NCBI GenBank assembly: GCA_965153455.1
Contig: OZ234493.1
Span: 36,446,213-36,510,212, forward strand
Source of the DNA: Sphagnum compactum
Lineage: Eukaryota; Bryophyta; Sphagnopsida; Sphagnales
Reading direction: 5' to 3'
Length of the DNA stretch: 64,000 nucleotides
The position numbers were made by a program, and so were the translations under genes. A model generated the notes under the pieces. The model made no database searches and was not told where the DNA came from. It saw only the letters and a program-made list of their open reading frames with translations. Positions 25,771-39,459 of this stretch are shown piece after piece; positions within the stretch are counted from its first letter, which is position 1, and each line of letters begins with the position of its first letter.

Positions 25771-25858
25771 GGTTGAAATGTTGTTGGCTTGAATCAAAGC
25801 TCGCTACAAAAACCCTGAGCAGCAAAGATATGCACAGTCTGCTTGGGATCCGCGCGGC

Positions 25859-25885
25859 AGAGAGAGAGAGCGCGAGCGAGCGAGG
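25859..25885 (-). promoter_or_regulatory. GA/GAGC-rich 5' leader tract of the proteasome gene
   Basis: GAGAGAGAGAGCGCGAGCGA lies about 90 nt upstream of the start codon at 25770. Read on the gene's strand it is CT/GCTC-rich, as is frequent in plant core promoters and leaders. No TATA box is evident. Position only; no functional proof. Confidence 0.4.
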
Positions 25886-26040
25886 AAGACGAGCTTTGGA
25901 GTGTATTCACGTTTGTTTTCTGTGACCTAATTCCTCCTCACACCCACGAACAAGATCCACATCCCAAATGAGGTGACAAAATGCTCAGGGTTTAACCCTA
26001 AATTAGTTTAACTTGCAGTGTGGCTTTTCAGGAATTTTTG

Positions 26041-26150
26041 TTTGTAGCCAAAGTGGTGACCATCCATAGATATAAGGAAGATGTAGAGAAAAATGGCTAT
26101 TGTCACTAGGAAGATTTATCTAAATCTGGCTATAATCCATAAATAAAGTG
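26041..26150. repeat. TIR family 3 (AGCCAAATCTGGCT), degraded end
   Basis: GATTTATCTAAATCTGGCTA at about 26113, with TAGCCAAAGTGGTGACCATC nearby at about 26047, matches the terminal and subterminal blocks of the element at 39960-40379. It is a partial, diverged copy. Confidence 0.5.
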
Positions 26151-29100
26151 CAAATCTTTACTTATCTTTTTATATTTTTGGTTACAAAATGGAAAATGAA
26201 ATATATGAATATGACAATACAATGATCTTTCATGTCATGCATGTGAATGTATTTTTTAGTCGAATATGAATCATTTGGGGTGTCACATTGCATTTGTAGT
26301 CAACCTTTGGATCCTCTGAGGATTCTATTTTTTTATTGTGCGCATGATGCAGAAATGATAGTTTCGCATAATGTTATGTGAGATGCTTTCATGATTATTA
26401 CGAAAAATGTGAGATTTCATATCTTTTAAGAACAAACCTTTTGTCATCTTCACAATGTTGAATTGACATTATGTTATTAATCAATGGTGTCCACACGTTG
26501 ACAGACGTTGTCATCGTCGACCCTACTTGAGTTGATTTGGTTTTGTGGGTTGTTTTTTCTCATGGGGTTGTTGCGATAGTCGTGCCTCAAACAAAAGATG
26601 ATATTTACTGCAATCGATTCCCAATGGACATGTTTCTTTTTCTAGCTGTAAAGGTTTTTGAATGTTTACACTAGTAGGTGGACGAGTTTTTCATTGATGT
26701 GCAAACATGGCCTAGGGAACGAAGGGCATTAAAGGCCCTCCTCTTTCAATTTTGCACGCATTTTATATGCAGAAGGGTGTTAGTTGCGTTACAATGTGCG
26801 TAGGCGATCTTTTTTTTGAGACTTGTTATTGCAATAAGTAAGGGTTCTTCTAGGTTAGGCATCCTTTCAAGAGGTCCTCCCCTTTCCTTATTTGATATGC
26901 TTATCGCGACAAGAAGGGGTTAGGGAACTTTATGTTTCTTTTGTGGTTCGCCCTCTTAGGTGGTTCTTTTGTCTTCTTGAACACGAATCCTTCCATTTTG
27001 TTCCTTGTATTCCTTTTCTTTTTTTTGGTGCTTTGTTTTATTTGTGATTGGCAGGGCTTCATCATTTATCTTCATGGTTTGCAACAAGGGAATGTAATCG
27101 CGTCAACAAAGGAAAGGAAGTGGGCCCAATTTAAACATTACATTTGCTTACACATTACATTTGAAAAAAAAATCAATTCATCAAAATTTAGTTGTTGTAT
27201 GGCAAAAAAATTTAACTTGTCATGAAAACTTGAAAAAAAATCATGGATGTTTTTCAATTTATTGCATTGCAAATTGATTAAAATATACAACAACCAAAAA
27301 TCAACCTTTATGCATATTAAGCATGTATTACCAAAAGTAATACAATCAGGCAAATTGATAATTAAAGGCATTGTTGACATATGCAAATTGATACCATGTG
27401 TGATATAAATTGATTTTTTTAAGATATTGTACCCAACTAGGTATTGAAAAAATTCAATCTCCAACAATATTGGTCACAATTTGGAAGGTATGAATGTATG
27501 TAACAAGTAATGATTATTGAGAGGAAACTAACTCCATTGTTCAGTAGAATTAATATGAAAGCAAATCTTACCCACTACTTAGAAAAGCATGATTTCATGT
27601 TATATTTTAAGCACATACAAAGTGTAACCCTAGTCCCTAATCTACACAACTTGTAGTAAGACATATCAAGAGAAAACTTTGAACAAATGCACACATTGGG
27701 CCCTTAATATACACAAAAGTTTGAAAAAGAAATTTGAATATAGAGAGAACATGCGCAAATAGTAGTCAATGAAGTTTAAATGGCTCGAAGAGGTTATTCT
27801 TCATATATTTTACAAAACATGTGAGATAAAAAAAGAATTTTTTTTGTATGATATGAAATAATAGAATATTAAGGAAATATCTTATTCTAAAGACTAAATT
27901 TGAAGAATTTGAAATTATAAAAGCATCTTTCATCCTCTACATTACGAGTCATGAAATTAATGTAGGTATATCAAGAAGTTTCAAGTATTCATGAAGCATG
28001 TGGCATAGAATCCTTGACAAGGAAATTGAATGTCATGTAATGAATGAGAGGACTGTCATTTAAAAGAAGGCACATGGGTTGCTTGGGCTTGACTTTTCAA
28101 GATAACCTTGCAATGACCAAGCTTCATGTCTAAGGTGTTGAAGCAAACAACATCTCATGCACTAACTTAAGCATGAAACTATCATCATTTGTAAGAATGT
28201 TATGAGAGTGAAATAATGTTGCTTCAAAATATTAAAATGTTTTGGAAATGTCTCCTAAACCCCATCAAGAAACCAATGTTAGGGTTGTATGATGCCAAAT
28301 GCATAAAATACCTCATGCCTAGGAAATCTAGAGTCGAGTTTTGGGAACAACTAAAATCAATTATATTTACATCACAAGAGCACACAAAAAGGAATCCGCG
28401 AAGGTAAACACATGGTACAAAAATGATTTAAAAAAACCTTAAGGTTGGAAGGGTTTGCTTGCGATGGTAAATTCAATACAATTGGCCAAACAATCTCAAA
28501 ACTCCCTTATGACAAAATTATTTTCCATGTCATTTAGTCATTACATCTAAACTAGACTTGGATCCCATTGAAAATGAAGGCCAAATGCTTAATATGGTAC
28601 AAAGAGTTTGAAGTTAGTGCATAGTTATGTTATTCAAAAAATATGTATTTGGGTGCATAGTAAGATGAATTGTTTGGAATATCAACTTATTATAATTTTT
28701 GTGAATCATAGATGAACTTAACACATAAAACCATATTCTACAATTAACATTATCAATCTTTTAATTACTCATGTTGAAATAGATTTTAGTGGTAATCACA
28801 TGAAAAACATTAATGATTTTTTTTTAAAAAAGAACTATAATAGACCTTTCAAATTAAGCATTGTCCCTATCACAATGAAAATTAAACATGTTTGACAACC
28901 ATAGAAAACAAAAAACACACATATCAAGTTTAAAATGTACACTCAATAAAAAATAACACAGATTTTGTACAAACTTTTTTTCATTGATTGAAATCAATTT
29001 TGTACGGTTGGTGTATTAGAAAAATGAATGACAACAAATTACTATTATGAGTTGAATCTAATAAGCTTGTTTATTTTAAGATTCATTGGAATAACAATTT

Positions 29101-30434
29101 TCTCATTTTGCAAGAAAAACTTTGATTGGGATAATATATAAAATGTGAAATTAAATTTTGATAATTAAGTTCTAAGAAAGACTTTAGATAATTGATTGTT
29201 TTAAATTTATGAAATTTGAACTTTGATTAATAGCTTTAAATTGTAAAAAAAAGAAAAAACTTGAGACCGCCATCATTTTTTAAAACTTGAATAAAAGTAA
29301 AATAAAATCAAGTTGATTCTTTAAACCTTCTTAAAAGTTAGAATGAACGATTTTTTAAAAAAACTCTACATTAATATAAATTAATATTTTCTTTTTGAAC
29401 AATAATTTTTACACTAGGTTTTGTCATTTTGGGGCAGGGTGGGGAGAATTATCCAATGTTGGTTTGAGCCTAATTCTTTCAATTTTAAAACCTTGATTCT
29501 AACATGTTTGTTTCAAATTCAAGAATCTTTAGGCCTAGTTTTAAAATTAGGTCCAATTAAACATGCACGTTTTCCCAATGTTAAAGATTTTATAGGTACA
29601 AAGTTTTAGAACAAATTAAAACTAAGGTTTATATAGGTATGAAGTTCAATAACTAATTAAAATTTAAATTAAATATAAAATTGAATGTACTTGTTAGCTC
29701 TTCAAGAAAATCAACTTGCCTATCTAAAAAGTTTGAACCTTTATTCAAGAATGATTTTTTTGGTTCGAGTTTTAGTTTCAAATCTAACAAAAAACTAGTT
29801 CCACAACTTGATTTTTGTGTTGGTTTTAACGAAAGGGTGTTAGCTTGAGTTTGTGTCACAATAATGTAACTTGAATTTTCACATTTAACATTGCAAATCA
29901 AATAATGTGACAACATAATATAAACTCAAAGTCGAGTAACAAATTTCTAGATTTTATCATCCAAACATGCAATCTTAGATGATTTCATTTTTTTGGTCAT
30001 TAATTTATCATATTTTTGTAAAAGGCATAGTACTCTAAACATTTCCAAGATCCTATCATATGAATTCAAATTTGGGTAATTCAAATTTTAGTGACAAGTA
30101 ATCAGAACTGGTATAAGGGGGTTTTTTGAAATCCTTCGTATGGTCGTCCATGGACCATTCCAAAGACAATTTCAAAAAAACTACCTCATTTTCAAGTTTA
30201 ACTATTTCATTTATTTTTTAATAACTACTTCCTTTTCCTATGAATTTTTTAAATAATTATCTCCCACCTTTCTAATAACTACCTCCATTTTATAACTACC
30301 TCATTTTTTTTCCTTGTCCACCAACATGGATATGAAAAAACAATTTAACATGCTTCTTTTATGTCCATGAAATGTACATTAATTTAAATTAAATATGAAA
30401 TTGACATAAATAATAATGAATTATTGAAAACCAT

Positions 30435-30480
<46 letters not shown>

Positions 30481-31617
30481 GATCGTCATTAGTAATGTGC
30501 AGTAGTATGGAATTCAAATTATTTGGGTAATAACATCCCAAACATTTTGCCCATATAATGTAGCCTCAAGTTAATTTTGTGGCAAATTTTCATGAAAAAT
30601 TGGCAAAAACTTGATTGCTTTTTGCATTACAAAAAATGTACCATGTGTTTGCTCAACAAACAAAATTAGCCCTTTTTTCAAATTTAAAAGTTGGAAAATT
30701 AAAAAAAGAAATGATTTTTAAAAACAGAAGAAGAAAAAACTTGAAAAAATGTAGTTTTATAAAATAGTTAAATTTTCAGAAAAAAATCCTTTTTTGTGAA
30801 TTAAAAAAACCAAGAAACAAAATAAATTAAAAATATTTTTCAACAAAATCCTTAAAAAACTAAAAAAAACTAGTGTTGGGTGGTTCTCAAATTTGAGGCA
30901 AGAATTGTGTTTGTCTTTAAGTTGTTTTTCATCATGGAAATTTACAAGTATCATTATACACAATACTTGAAGTGAAATTTGCCTCCTAAGGTTTTCACTC
31001 ATTTCATTGAGTGAGAGTTATCCATTTGAGAAACTTCTTTTTTAAAATATCAAAAAATTGAAAACCACCTAAGGTATTAAAACATATCAAGCATTGTTCT
31101 AAAATTATAAGATTTTAAGTTTTAATGAATAGTCTAGAGGTAAGTGGGTTCAATGTTGTTTTTTCAATTTTTGTATAGTACTTAATAATAGTGGTAAACG
31201 CCTTCAAAATATAGTAATTGGCAATTTTTTGTATAGGACCATTAAGACAATGGACAAACTTGTGGGGACACACTCTCCCCAAAAAACAAAAAGAAAAATA
31301 TTACAAAATTTGATAACTTATTTTTGAAAAAAGACTATTTTCACGAAAAAGGTGTCTCATCATCATCTTTTGGAGATTTTTCCAAATTTTTATTTTGTGT
31401 AAGATCCTACTTAGCAATAAAAATTTTTAATTCTAAAAATCTTTAGTAAATGTTTTTTAGGTGATATTGCTTCTTCTAGAAACTTTGTAGGCTACTTCTA
31501 GAATTTTCTATTTAAAAAAAATGATAATTGGGTTGAAAAAGAATTGCCTAGAGAGACCGGATGATTATCAAATTCACGAGAATGACCCTTTCGAGTTACA
31601 AAAACCAACAAAACAAG
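26151..31617. other. AT-rich gene desert, first part
   Basis: No gene found. The longer open frames are low-complexity or lack domains. A (TA)n microsatellite is at 30440-30477, and a degenerate run of AACTACCTCC-like words is at about 30180-30310. Confidence 0.6.
30440..30477. repeat. (TA)n microsatellite
   Basis: Nineteen uninterrupted AT/TA dinucleotides. Confidence 0.97.
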
Positions 31618-31985
31618 AGGTGTGCAGCCTTGCCATTGACATTAAAAAAAGTATCTTGAGGCAAAAGAAATAATTATGGAAACTCAAATATTTCACCATA
31701 GCAAAAATATAATCTTCAAAAAAAATCCTCTAAAAGAAACCAAAATCCGTCGAGATATTATAACTATGTAAATAATTTCAAGTGTCAACACAAGCCAAAA
31801 TATCATCTTTCAAAAATCCTCATATAGAAATACCTATTATTATTATTATTATTATTATTATTATCTAGGGGCCTATAAAAATCCCTTAAGCTACTATACT
31901 CTACAATGAATCCAAACACAATATCCTTAAGGGCCTTAAGGGCCTTGGTAGTAGGTAAGGCCAACAAAGGAAGAGTGGGCCTTCC
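31618..31985 (+). mobile_element. Dispersed ~340 bp repeat family 2, copy 3
   Basis: Begins around AAGAGGTGTGCAGCCTTGCC and carries the full block series described for 7968-8310, with an uninterrupted (ATT)n at about 31831-31862. AAGGGCCTT is duplicated near its right end. The extended left end (GGTGTG-CAGCCTTGCCAT) is shared with copy 1 but not with copy 2, which appears truncated there. Confidence 0.85.
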
Positions 31986-34900
31986 CGAAGGCGTAATAAA
32001 GTGTGTGCACGACAAGATTTCGTTTGACCTTTGATTTTACAAAAATTTTCGTAGTCCTTCTAGGGTTTTGTTCCGCACATGAATGTTCTTATGTGTCCGG
32101 AATATAAGGGTTTTTTTAAAAAAATGTCTTGTGACATAACATTTCGTCATATAACATAACATTTCATTTTGATCTAGGGCTTAATTCCGTTTAATTGTGC
32201 ATTATAAATTATATTGATTTTGGCATTATAGGGTAATTATTATTTCAAGAAACTAAAAATTAAAATCAATGCCAAATCTATTCAAAGAGGGAAAAATGAT
32301 TTCCTATATAATAATGCAAAAATATGTATTTTTTGTTTACATTGATTATGAACTAGGTGCAATCATGTTAATACGCACCAAAATAGTAGTAACCGTTACA
32401 TAATATTTCATATTTAAAATTAAAATTTTAAGTTGGTATTGAAAATTTTGCATTTATTTCTATAAAAACATTTGTAATGTATCGTGGGAACATGTGAGTA
32501 AATTTGAAATCAATATAATGAATAACAAACAACATTTAAAAATATATATATATATAATTTTTGTTTAAAGGACTTATAAGATGACTTGAAAGTATTTGAA
32601 AATTAAATTTTTTGACAATTTTTCAATATAAACCTTAACATAAAAATAAAAATATATTTTTTATCATGGGCACAAAAAAAACCAAAACAAGAGGATTTAT
32701 GAAAGAATGAACAAAACATAACAAAAATGCCAAGTTTAGTCTTAAATCCAAACACAAAAACCAAGGAAAAGAACATGCAGTGTGGTAAGATATAGATTCA
32801 AATCAAATTTTATTATGAAAACAAGTAAAAAAACATGGTTATGGTGCAAGATCATATCTAAAATTAGTGTTGAATAGTCTAAAGATAACATGAGAATAGC
32901 TATCTCCATTTATACATTGTTAGGGATTTAATTCAAAGAAAAATATTTCAAAATATGTCAAATTAAAGGTCATTTCTTATGACAATCTAAGATCCAAAAT
33001 CTTAAGGGTGAATTTGAAACAAATTAAATCTTTGAATTAAACCTTTATTCACAATTTTATTTTTATTTTTTTGCAAGGTACAACGAATATGTCTAAAGGC
33101 ATAGGGTGAAATTTAAGGGTTCAATTGTTTAAAGTGGCCTTGGGTTCAATTTATGGTTCTTAACCAATAGGATTGTTCCATTTTGTTAGACCTTTCCCTC
33201 TGGACTTTCATTTAAAGTGCCCATAACCCAAAATATTTCAAAATATCTCGAGGAATTTTCTTAGGCAAGTTTTTAATTACATTATGAGCACAATGGTTGA
33301 GATGATGAAAAGTGAACGTTCATGGATGAACTCCATCCATGATGATGCCAATGATGATGTCGATGATGATGTTGGTCATGGTGTTGACTGTGATGTTGGG
33401 GATGTCCCTTGCGACATTTTCAAGAATTTTAAATAATATTAAATATACATTTCAGATTAAGTAATTACCTAAAGGGACACCTTTGGTTTATTATACTATG
33501 CTTGGACCCAACTAAAGATGTTCACATTTGTAATCTCCATTATCTTTGTGAGAATGAAAATTCATTCTTGTTGTAAAATTCAAGGGGACAACAAGATGTT
33601 TTCAAAAAATTTAAAATTAGAAACCTAAGGTTGCCAAGGTGATAATCATCATTTGATGTTAGTCACAATGGTTTATACATTGGCATGATTTAAATTGTTG
33701 ATTGAAATCAACTTATGGTTAACATATCAACATAAAGTCAACTTGGAAGAAATGGGTACCTACAATAATCACCTGTGGGCATTAAACAATGAATAACACA
33801 CATGTGAAGGTTGGAATTTTCCTTGCCAATTCAATGAAAGTGTGATTCCAAAGAAAATTAAAACAAAAATGATAATCAAATTCAATTTGAACTATCTAAT
33901 TGTAATCAGATTCAATTTCAATCCTTGGAAGATTAACCAAATTCATTATCAACCATTTAAAGGGTGGAACAAGTTTTAATTACAAACTTAAACACAAAAC
34001 AAAACAAAAACTTTAAAACTTGAAAAATCTAAAAACAAAAAACAAAACACAAACACACACACACAAATAGTCACAAGGCAATCAAAATTCTAAATGTTGG
34101 TGATGAAAGTTGAAAAAGGTGGCCACAACATTGAATTATAGTTGTGTTTGTGTGTGTGCAAGGTTTTTTTAAATATATGTAAACTTTTGAAACATCAATT
34201 TACTTGTGCAAGATTCATGCAATAAAGAAATGATGTTTATTTTTTTGTTTTTTGAGGTGGGATGTAAGACGAAGATGAAAGAAACACACTTGGTTGTGGT
34301 AATCGTTTTTCATTGAGGAAAGTTAAGCATACTTTGTAAGTATTTAATGTGTGTAGTGGATTTGAATTTTTTTTTGTGTTTATGGGTTATGTTTTAAATG
34401 TGTGTTAGGGAATCAATTGTTTGCAAATCATTTTTGCTATCCATTTGCAACTTTGATTCTTATAGCTTGTTTTGTGCTTATATGACAACAATAAATAACT
34501 AGCTTGAGAGGAGATAATGATAGAATCAAGTGAATTTGAGCTTTTTCATGGACATATGCTAAAATGTAAAATGAGGAAATGGGAAAATTAGGCAAGGTGT
34601 ATATTCAAATGCAAAAGAAGGATTTACCTAAAAATTGTGATGTGATCAAGTTTTAATAGTGTAGCTCAAATGTGTTGCATATCCAGTGTAGTTCATGTTT
34701 GTAATTCAAGAAAGTTGGGAAAATTGACATGTTTGAATTAAAAATGCCTTAAGAGTGTGTACATCAAGTATTTGAAAAAGACGGGAATACTTATGAAATC
34801 ATAATGATCTTGTGAAATTGATGTTTACACAAAGATAATTGTGTTAATAGGATTGCATTTATGTGATGATTCAAAGAAAAATTAGGCATTTGCAAGTGAG

Positions 34901-37540
34901 AAGAAAGTGTTTGTTTTGCATCTAAGTTTACATTGAGAAAAAAAAAAGAATAATTAAGAGTGGACTCATGAATGACTTTGGACCCAAGACTATGGGGCCA
35001 AATGCCCAACACACACATGATATAAACATAGTGGGATTGTTGTATACTTGTTATGATTTTTTGACTTTTTTGTAATAATATTTTTATGCCAAAGTTTTCC
35101 AATTTTGAAGCTTCAATTTTTTAAATATATTGATTATTCCACAAAGGCTTGTCAAATCTATTTAGGGAGTACAAATTTAATTGTAAACTGATGGTCCATA
35201 TATTTACTTGATTGTGTGTCAATTTGAACTTCCCAATTTCACTCATTGCTTTGTCATGAAACCAATTTTATTTTCGAAAGAATTATGATTTTGTTTCAAT
35301 TATCTCTTATTATAGAAAAATTTAAACTACAACACCAATGCACAAGAAAAGAAAAGAAAAAAAGGAAAGAAAATGTATAGATTAAATAAAGGAATCAAGG
35401 AACAAAAATGATTTCTTAAACATGTGATGAAACTTTCACATATAATGTGAATTTGTGAGGTTGCCCAATGTTAAGAAAACAATCACTTTTTATAATCTTT
35501 AAACTTATCATGAATAAAGTTAAAAGGCATGTAGGGAAGAAACTTACATGCAAGAAAGGAAAGAAGGGGTGTTAACTATGTATGTTCAAGCAATGAGGAA
35601 AAAGAGAAGTATAAAGTGGAACAAGTGAAAAATGTCAAAGCAAAGAAAAAGGGTTGAAGATAGAATGGAACAAGCAAAAGGTATATAAAGGTGAAACTCG
35701 TAGAATCATCATAAAATATGACAAATCTGGTAACCTTTTGTTGGGTTATTGACATTTAATTTTAGCCTTATCCATTTACAATTGATCATTTACCCATTGA
35801 AGTTTGATCATTCTCTAAGATCATGAATATTTACATCGAAGTATTCATTCCCAAGCTTCAAAAGTGCATAATGAGAGGTTGAAACACAAGGTGACCAATT
35901 GCTCACATGATGAACATTGTTTACAATTTAAAAAAGGAACATGATGAAGGTTATCCATGCAAGAGGCCAAAAACCCAAAATGTCAAATAGAGTTGTTGGA
36001 AATAACTCAAAAGTCCTTAACAAATGCAATATTTATCAAAATTTCAAACAAAAACTAAATCTGAAAAACCTCCCAAACAAACTTGAAATTATATGCATTA
36101 TGACATGAGGGTTGGGATGACAACTTGTGTTGTTGATTTATGAAGGCTTAAGGTTTTCAATGACAATGTTTTAGAGTTAAACTTCCATTATCCACATTAT
36201 ACAACAAATAATAAGATTATATTGCATTCTTCAATTTTCAAACTTGTCACTTAGTGGCTTTTGTGCTTCAATAAATGGAAGCATGGAGTAGTTTATCAAA
36301 AACCTTCCAATACTTCTTTAGCACATTTTTTTTTCTTGGTTTTTTTTGTCAAGAATGTAGTTTTGATGAAGACACAAGAAGACAACAAAGTTGCTCACAT
36401 AAAGTTTGGAAAATTTCTTTCATGTTTGAGGACACATGTTACAATTTTGTTTGGCAAATTAAACATAAACATAGTCATGAAAGCCAAAAAGTGGGTCGTC
36501 CTAATCAAAATTATAAATATTGTCAATATGTTTGTGCATTGCTATTTTAAAATCATGGAAATTGAAAAAAAAAATGCTAAATGATTGCCAAAAGTGTTGA
36601 AGATTTATTATTCTTAAATATTTAATTCAAGTTCAGGTTTTGATTTTAATCAAAAAATGTTCAAATTATGCAACTATTACGTTAGATAATGTCCATTTTG
36701 GCAAAAACTTGTTAGTTTCTTTAAATACAAGGTTGTTTGTGGGAATTAGGTGAAAGGAAAATACAAGTCCAAAGGGAAGTCACTTCCATTTTCTTCAAAC
36801 ATTGTGCAAAACAAAAAAGGTGCAACTAATTCAATATGAAAAAATACTATAATGTATTTAAATGTAAATAGAGTGCCTATATTTTATTATGAGAATACAC
36901 ACATAATACAATTAAAATATTTTCATTTTCATAAAATATTCTTTCAATATTACATTATTTCATAACATACTAAGAAAATGCTTATTTATTTCGGGTGTTT
37001 CATAAAGACATATAAAGAATGATTTCCTTGAGTACATTTCACATTCAAAAAACATTCATTACTGAAAGAAAGTATAATTTGAATTTATTGAAAGCATATC
37101 CGAATGTTCAATCATGCCAGGGAGGTATGATATCAATGTTGTGACTTGTTGTAGGAGATAAGTTATTCTTTCTCTCGACCTTTCAATGTCCCATTTGTAT
37201 CTCTCAAGCTCTATTATAGCTTTTTATGAACTTGGGTGCCATCAAGCAAAAGCCTATCAACTGTAACATCCCAAGTTTTTGCAATTTATCCATGCTACAT
37301 GCAATGCAATGTGAGAGGGGTTGGGATGAGTCAAAGTGCTCTAAAATTGTCACAAAAGATTTTTCTTTCTTTGATTGTGCGTAGATGCTTAGTGGATATA
37401 CATCTCTAATCATTAGTTTCTCCCACACTTCAGTTCAAATGGAAACATATTTACTTATTCATATTTTTGAAAGCCAATTGACATGATCTTGGGTGCACAC
37501 CCCAATCAACCCCATTGGCAAAGGACATGATATGCCCTTT
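31986..37540. other. AT-rich gene desert, second part
   Basis: No gene found. A GATGAT-rich stretch lies at about 33338-33405, and a CACACACACA tract at about 34050-34065. Confidence 0.6.
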
Positions 37541-37625
37541 TAAGTTACTCATGGACAAGTTCAAACCCAAGACCTTTGTAATACCAAAACATGAATTGTA
37601 TCATGAAGCCATCACCCCATGAGGC
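37540..37625 (-). mobile_element. Probable tRNA-derived SINE head
   Basis: On the minus strand TGGCTTCATGAT (37611-37600) resembles an RNA polymerase III A box. GGGTTTGAACTTG (about 37568-37556) resembles a B box, 43 nt further on, which is tRNA-like spacing. Plant SINEs often start this way. The body and A/T tail were not delimited, and the region is too diverged to fold as a tRNA gene. Confidence 0.45.
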
Positions 37626-37629
37626 AGAG

Positions 37630-38930
37630 AAATTGTTTTTTCATCAACATCAATTCCAATGAACACAATTTGAATGACAGGTCTGGAATATCAACCACAT
37701 CATGCAGCCAAGCTCATCTGTGCTGAGACATCAAAAAACTTGAGCAATACAAGCTGCAAGGTACGACTGGCAGCTTACCAAAAAATAACACCAAAGGTCA
37801 AGTTGAGAAAATGGGTGACAGAAAACCCCACAGTAAGAGCTTACTTAAGAAATCAAAACTCTTTAAAGTCCAGTATTGCATTACACAAAAACAGACCACA
37901 AAGATAATCACTGCACAGAACAAAGAGGGGGAGTTGGGTAGGAGTTCAAACATCACTGTTTGCATCATCCCACAACCCCATCACACATGGGTTCAACGCT
38001 TAACATTGTGGGAACAGATAACTAATTTCATGGGACATCCTCAACAAACTCAATCACTAGTTTCAAATGATATTGATCAGGAGATAGGTTACATTGAAGT
38101 ACCAGTGAAGCATAAACATAACAATTTCCCAGTATGATAATTACTGGATTATGTTTGATGGAGGAATGAAACCCATTAAAACTATAATAATATAACGAGA
38201 ATGCAAAATAGTGATAGAAAGTCATCTATACAAAAAAAACAAAACACCAGGAATAAGACTGGATTTGAAAAATCATGAAAGAGATATTGATGCTTCATTA
38301 CACCTGTGTCCACAGCAACAGTCTATTTTCATAGATTAGACTAAGCATATAAATCCTGTCAAAGATCACAATTTGGTACTAAGAAAAAAATTATTTTCGG
38401 CACATCAATTGAACACACAAGACTTGAGTCTGCTCTGCCACGACAAGAAAATCACAATAAAATTAATAATATCAATTATACGTTGCAATCTCATTCATAC
38501 AGCAAAAAAAATTGCCACTGATTGAGCCTCTTTTCTTTTGCTTTCCAGCAGTCGAAGAGCTGCAACATATAAATTATGTCGCTGTGAGTTCTTAGAAGCT
38601 GAGAACTCCATTGCCTGAAATCTGCATGGAAAACGAGTTTCGGCTCAGGAAATACTCCAAAGCCTTCAAAGAATACTACATGATCATGCAGCTCAACAAA
38701 ACTTTGCAAAAAATTACTTGATGAAGGTCAAATGTTCAGTTCCGTACAAACATAACATGCAGATTTCTTCTGACAATAGATTAGCACTGGACATAGACTC
38801 CTACTCCATGCTCAAAAGGACCACGTCAGTATCATTCTGTGAGAAAGAAGGAAAAAACTTTTAGTTTGTCTCTCCTGAGAGGATACTAAACCCTAAACCA
38901 AGCAAAAACATACCCACCTTATCACGAAGA
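37630..38930. other. 3' flank of the small secreted-protein gene
   Basis: Less AT-rich than the desert to its left and may include a long 3' UTR. After the stop the transcript reads GATAAG/GTGGGT, a possible 3' UTR splice donor. Open frames here on either strand show no domain and I do not annotate them. Confidence 0.4.
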
Positions 38931-39281
38931 TCAAGGGAACTGGTTGCCGTTGATGCTCACCACAATGCCACTGCCATCACCAGATAAGCTCGGCACCACG
39001 ACTACGATGTCACCGTTGGTCACAGTGACAGTCGTGTCCTTCCCGTCGGAGCCCTTCACCACGATGTCTTCCTTGTGATCCTTGGTATCCACCTTCACAT
39101 TAACGGAGGTGATTCCGACCGAGTAGCGTTTCCCGTTCACGTAAAACACCACCGGTGAGCCGCCAGTGATGTCGGCATTGATGACGGTCGCATCAGCCTC
39201 AACTTGCACCACAAGGGCAGCAATTACGAGAACCATAAGGAACACACACTTCAATCCAACAGCTGATCCCTGCCCAGCCAT
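38931..39281 (-). CDS. Small secreted, cysteine-free, beta-rich protein of unknown function (116 aa)
   Basis: Not recognised as any named family. From the ATG at 39281 the frame gives a hydrophilic start, a strong hydrophobic stretch (CVFLMVLVIAALVVQVEA) and a likely signal-peptidase site after VEA. A mature chain of about 87 residues follows, beginning DATVINADITGG. The mature part is an alternation of Val/Ile/Thr strands with Gly/Asp/Lys turns (VVFYVNGKRYSVGI, DIVVKGSDGKDTTVTV, DIVVVVPSLSGDGS, GIVVSINGNQFP) and has no cysteine, so no disulfides. Coding GC is far above the flanking DNA, which supports a real gene. It is isolated in a gene desert. Alternatives are one exon of a longer gene or a taxon-restricted cell-wall or apoplastic protein. 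Confidence 0.7.
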   Translation of the reverse strand: MAGQGSAVGLKCVFLMVLVIAALVVQVEADATVINADITGGSPVVFYVNGKRYSVGITSVNVKVDTKDHKEDIVVKGSDGKDTTVTVTNGDIVVVVPSLSGDGSGIVVSINGNQFP

Positions 39282-39369
39282 TTCTGTTGAAAGGCAAATC
39301 ACGCACACAAACAAAAACAAAACTCCACGAATGTTGTAAGCTGCTGCTGCTGCTGTTACTGCAATCCAA

Positions 39370-39378
39370 CTATCTCAT
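39370..39378 (-). promoter_or_regulatory. Possible minimal upstream ORF (Met-Arg-stop)
   Basis: ATG AGA TAG on the minus strand lies 92 nt before the start codon at 39281. If transcription begins near the TATA-like box this is a two-codon uORF in the leader. An acceptor-like TTTGCCTTTCAACAG directly before the main ATG could remove it by splicing. Confidence 0.3.
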
Positions 39379-39449
39379 GAGCAAAACTGTCGACGTCCGT
39401 GAGAGAGCGGGTCAGACAACGACACTAGACAGTTTAAGAAGTTGCTATC

Positions 39450-39459
39450 TTTTATAAAC
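39450..39459 (-). promoter_or_regulatory. TATA-like box for the small secreted-protein gene
   Basis: TTTATAAAAG on the minus strand, about 170 nt before the start codon, would place the transcription start near 39420. A CAG-triplet run follows in the leader at about 39340-39354. Confidence 0.4.

Noticed and set aside
37555-37625. A functional tRNA gene
   Set aside because: Only A- and B-box-like words are present; acceptor and anticodon stems do not pair.
37674-38137. Two overlapping plus-strand frames of 77 and 108 codons
   Set aside because: Basic, low-information peptides with no domain; they lie antisense to the likely 3' UTR of the orphan gene.
26151-38930. Possible CRISPR array or regularly spaced repeats in the AT-rich region
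   Set aside because: No regular repeat-spacer pattern; repeats found are microsatellites or dispersed elements, as expected of a eukaryotic nuclear genome.
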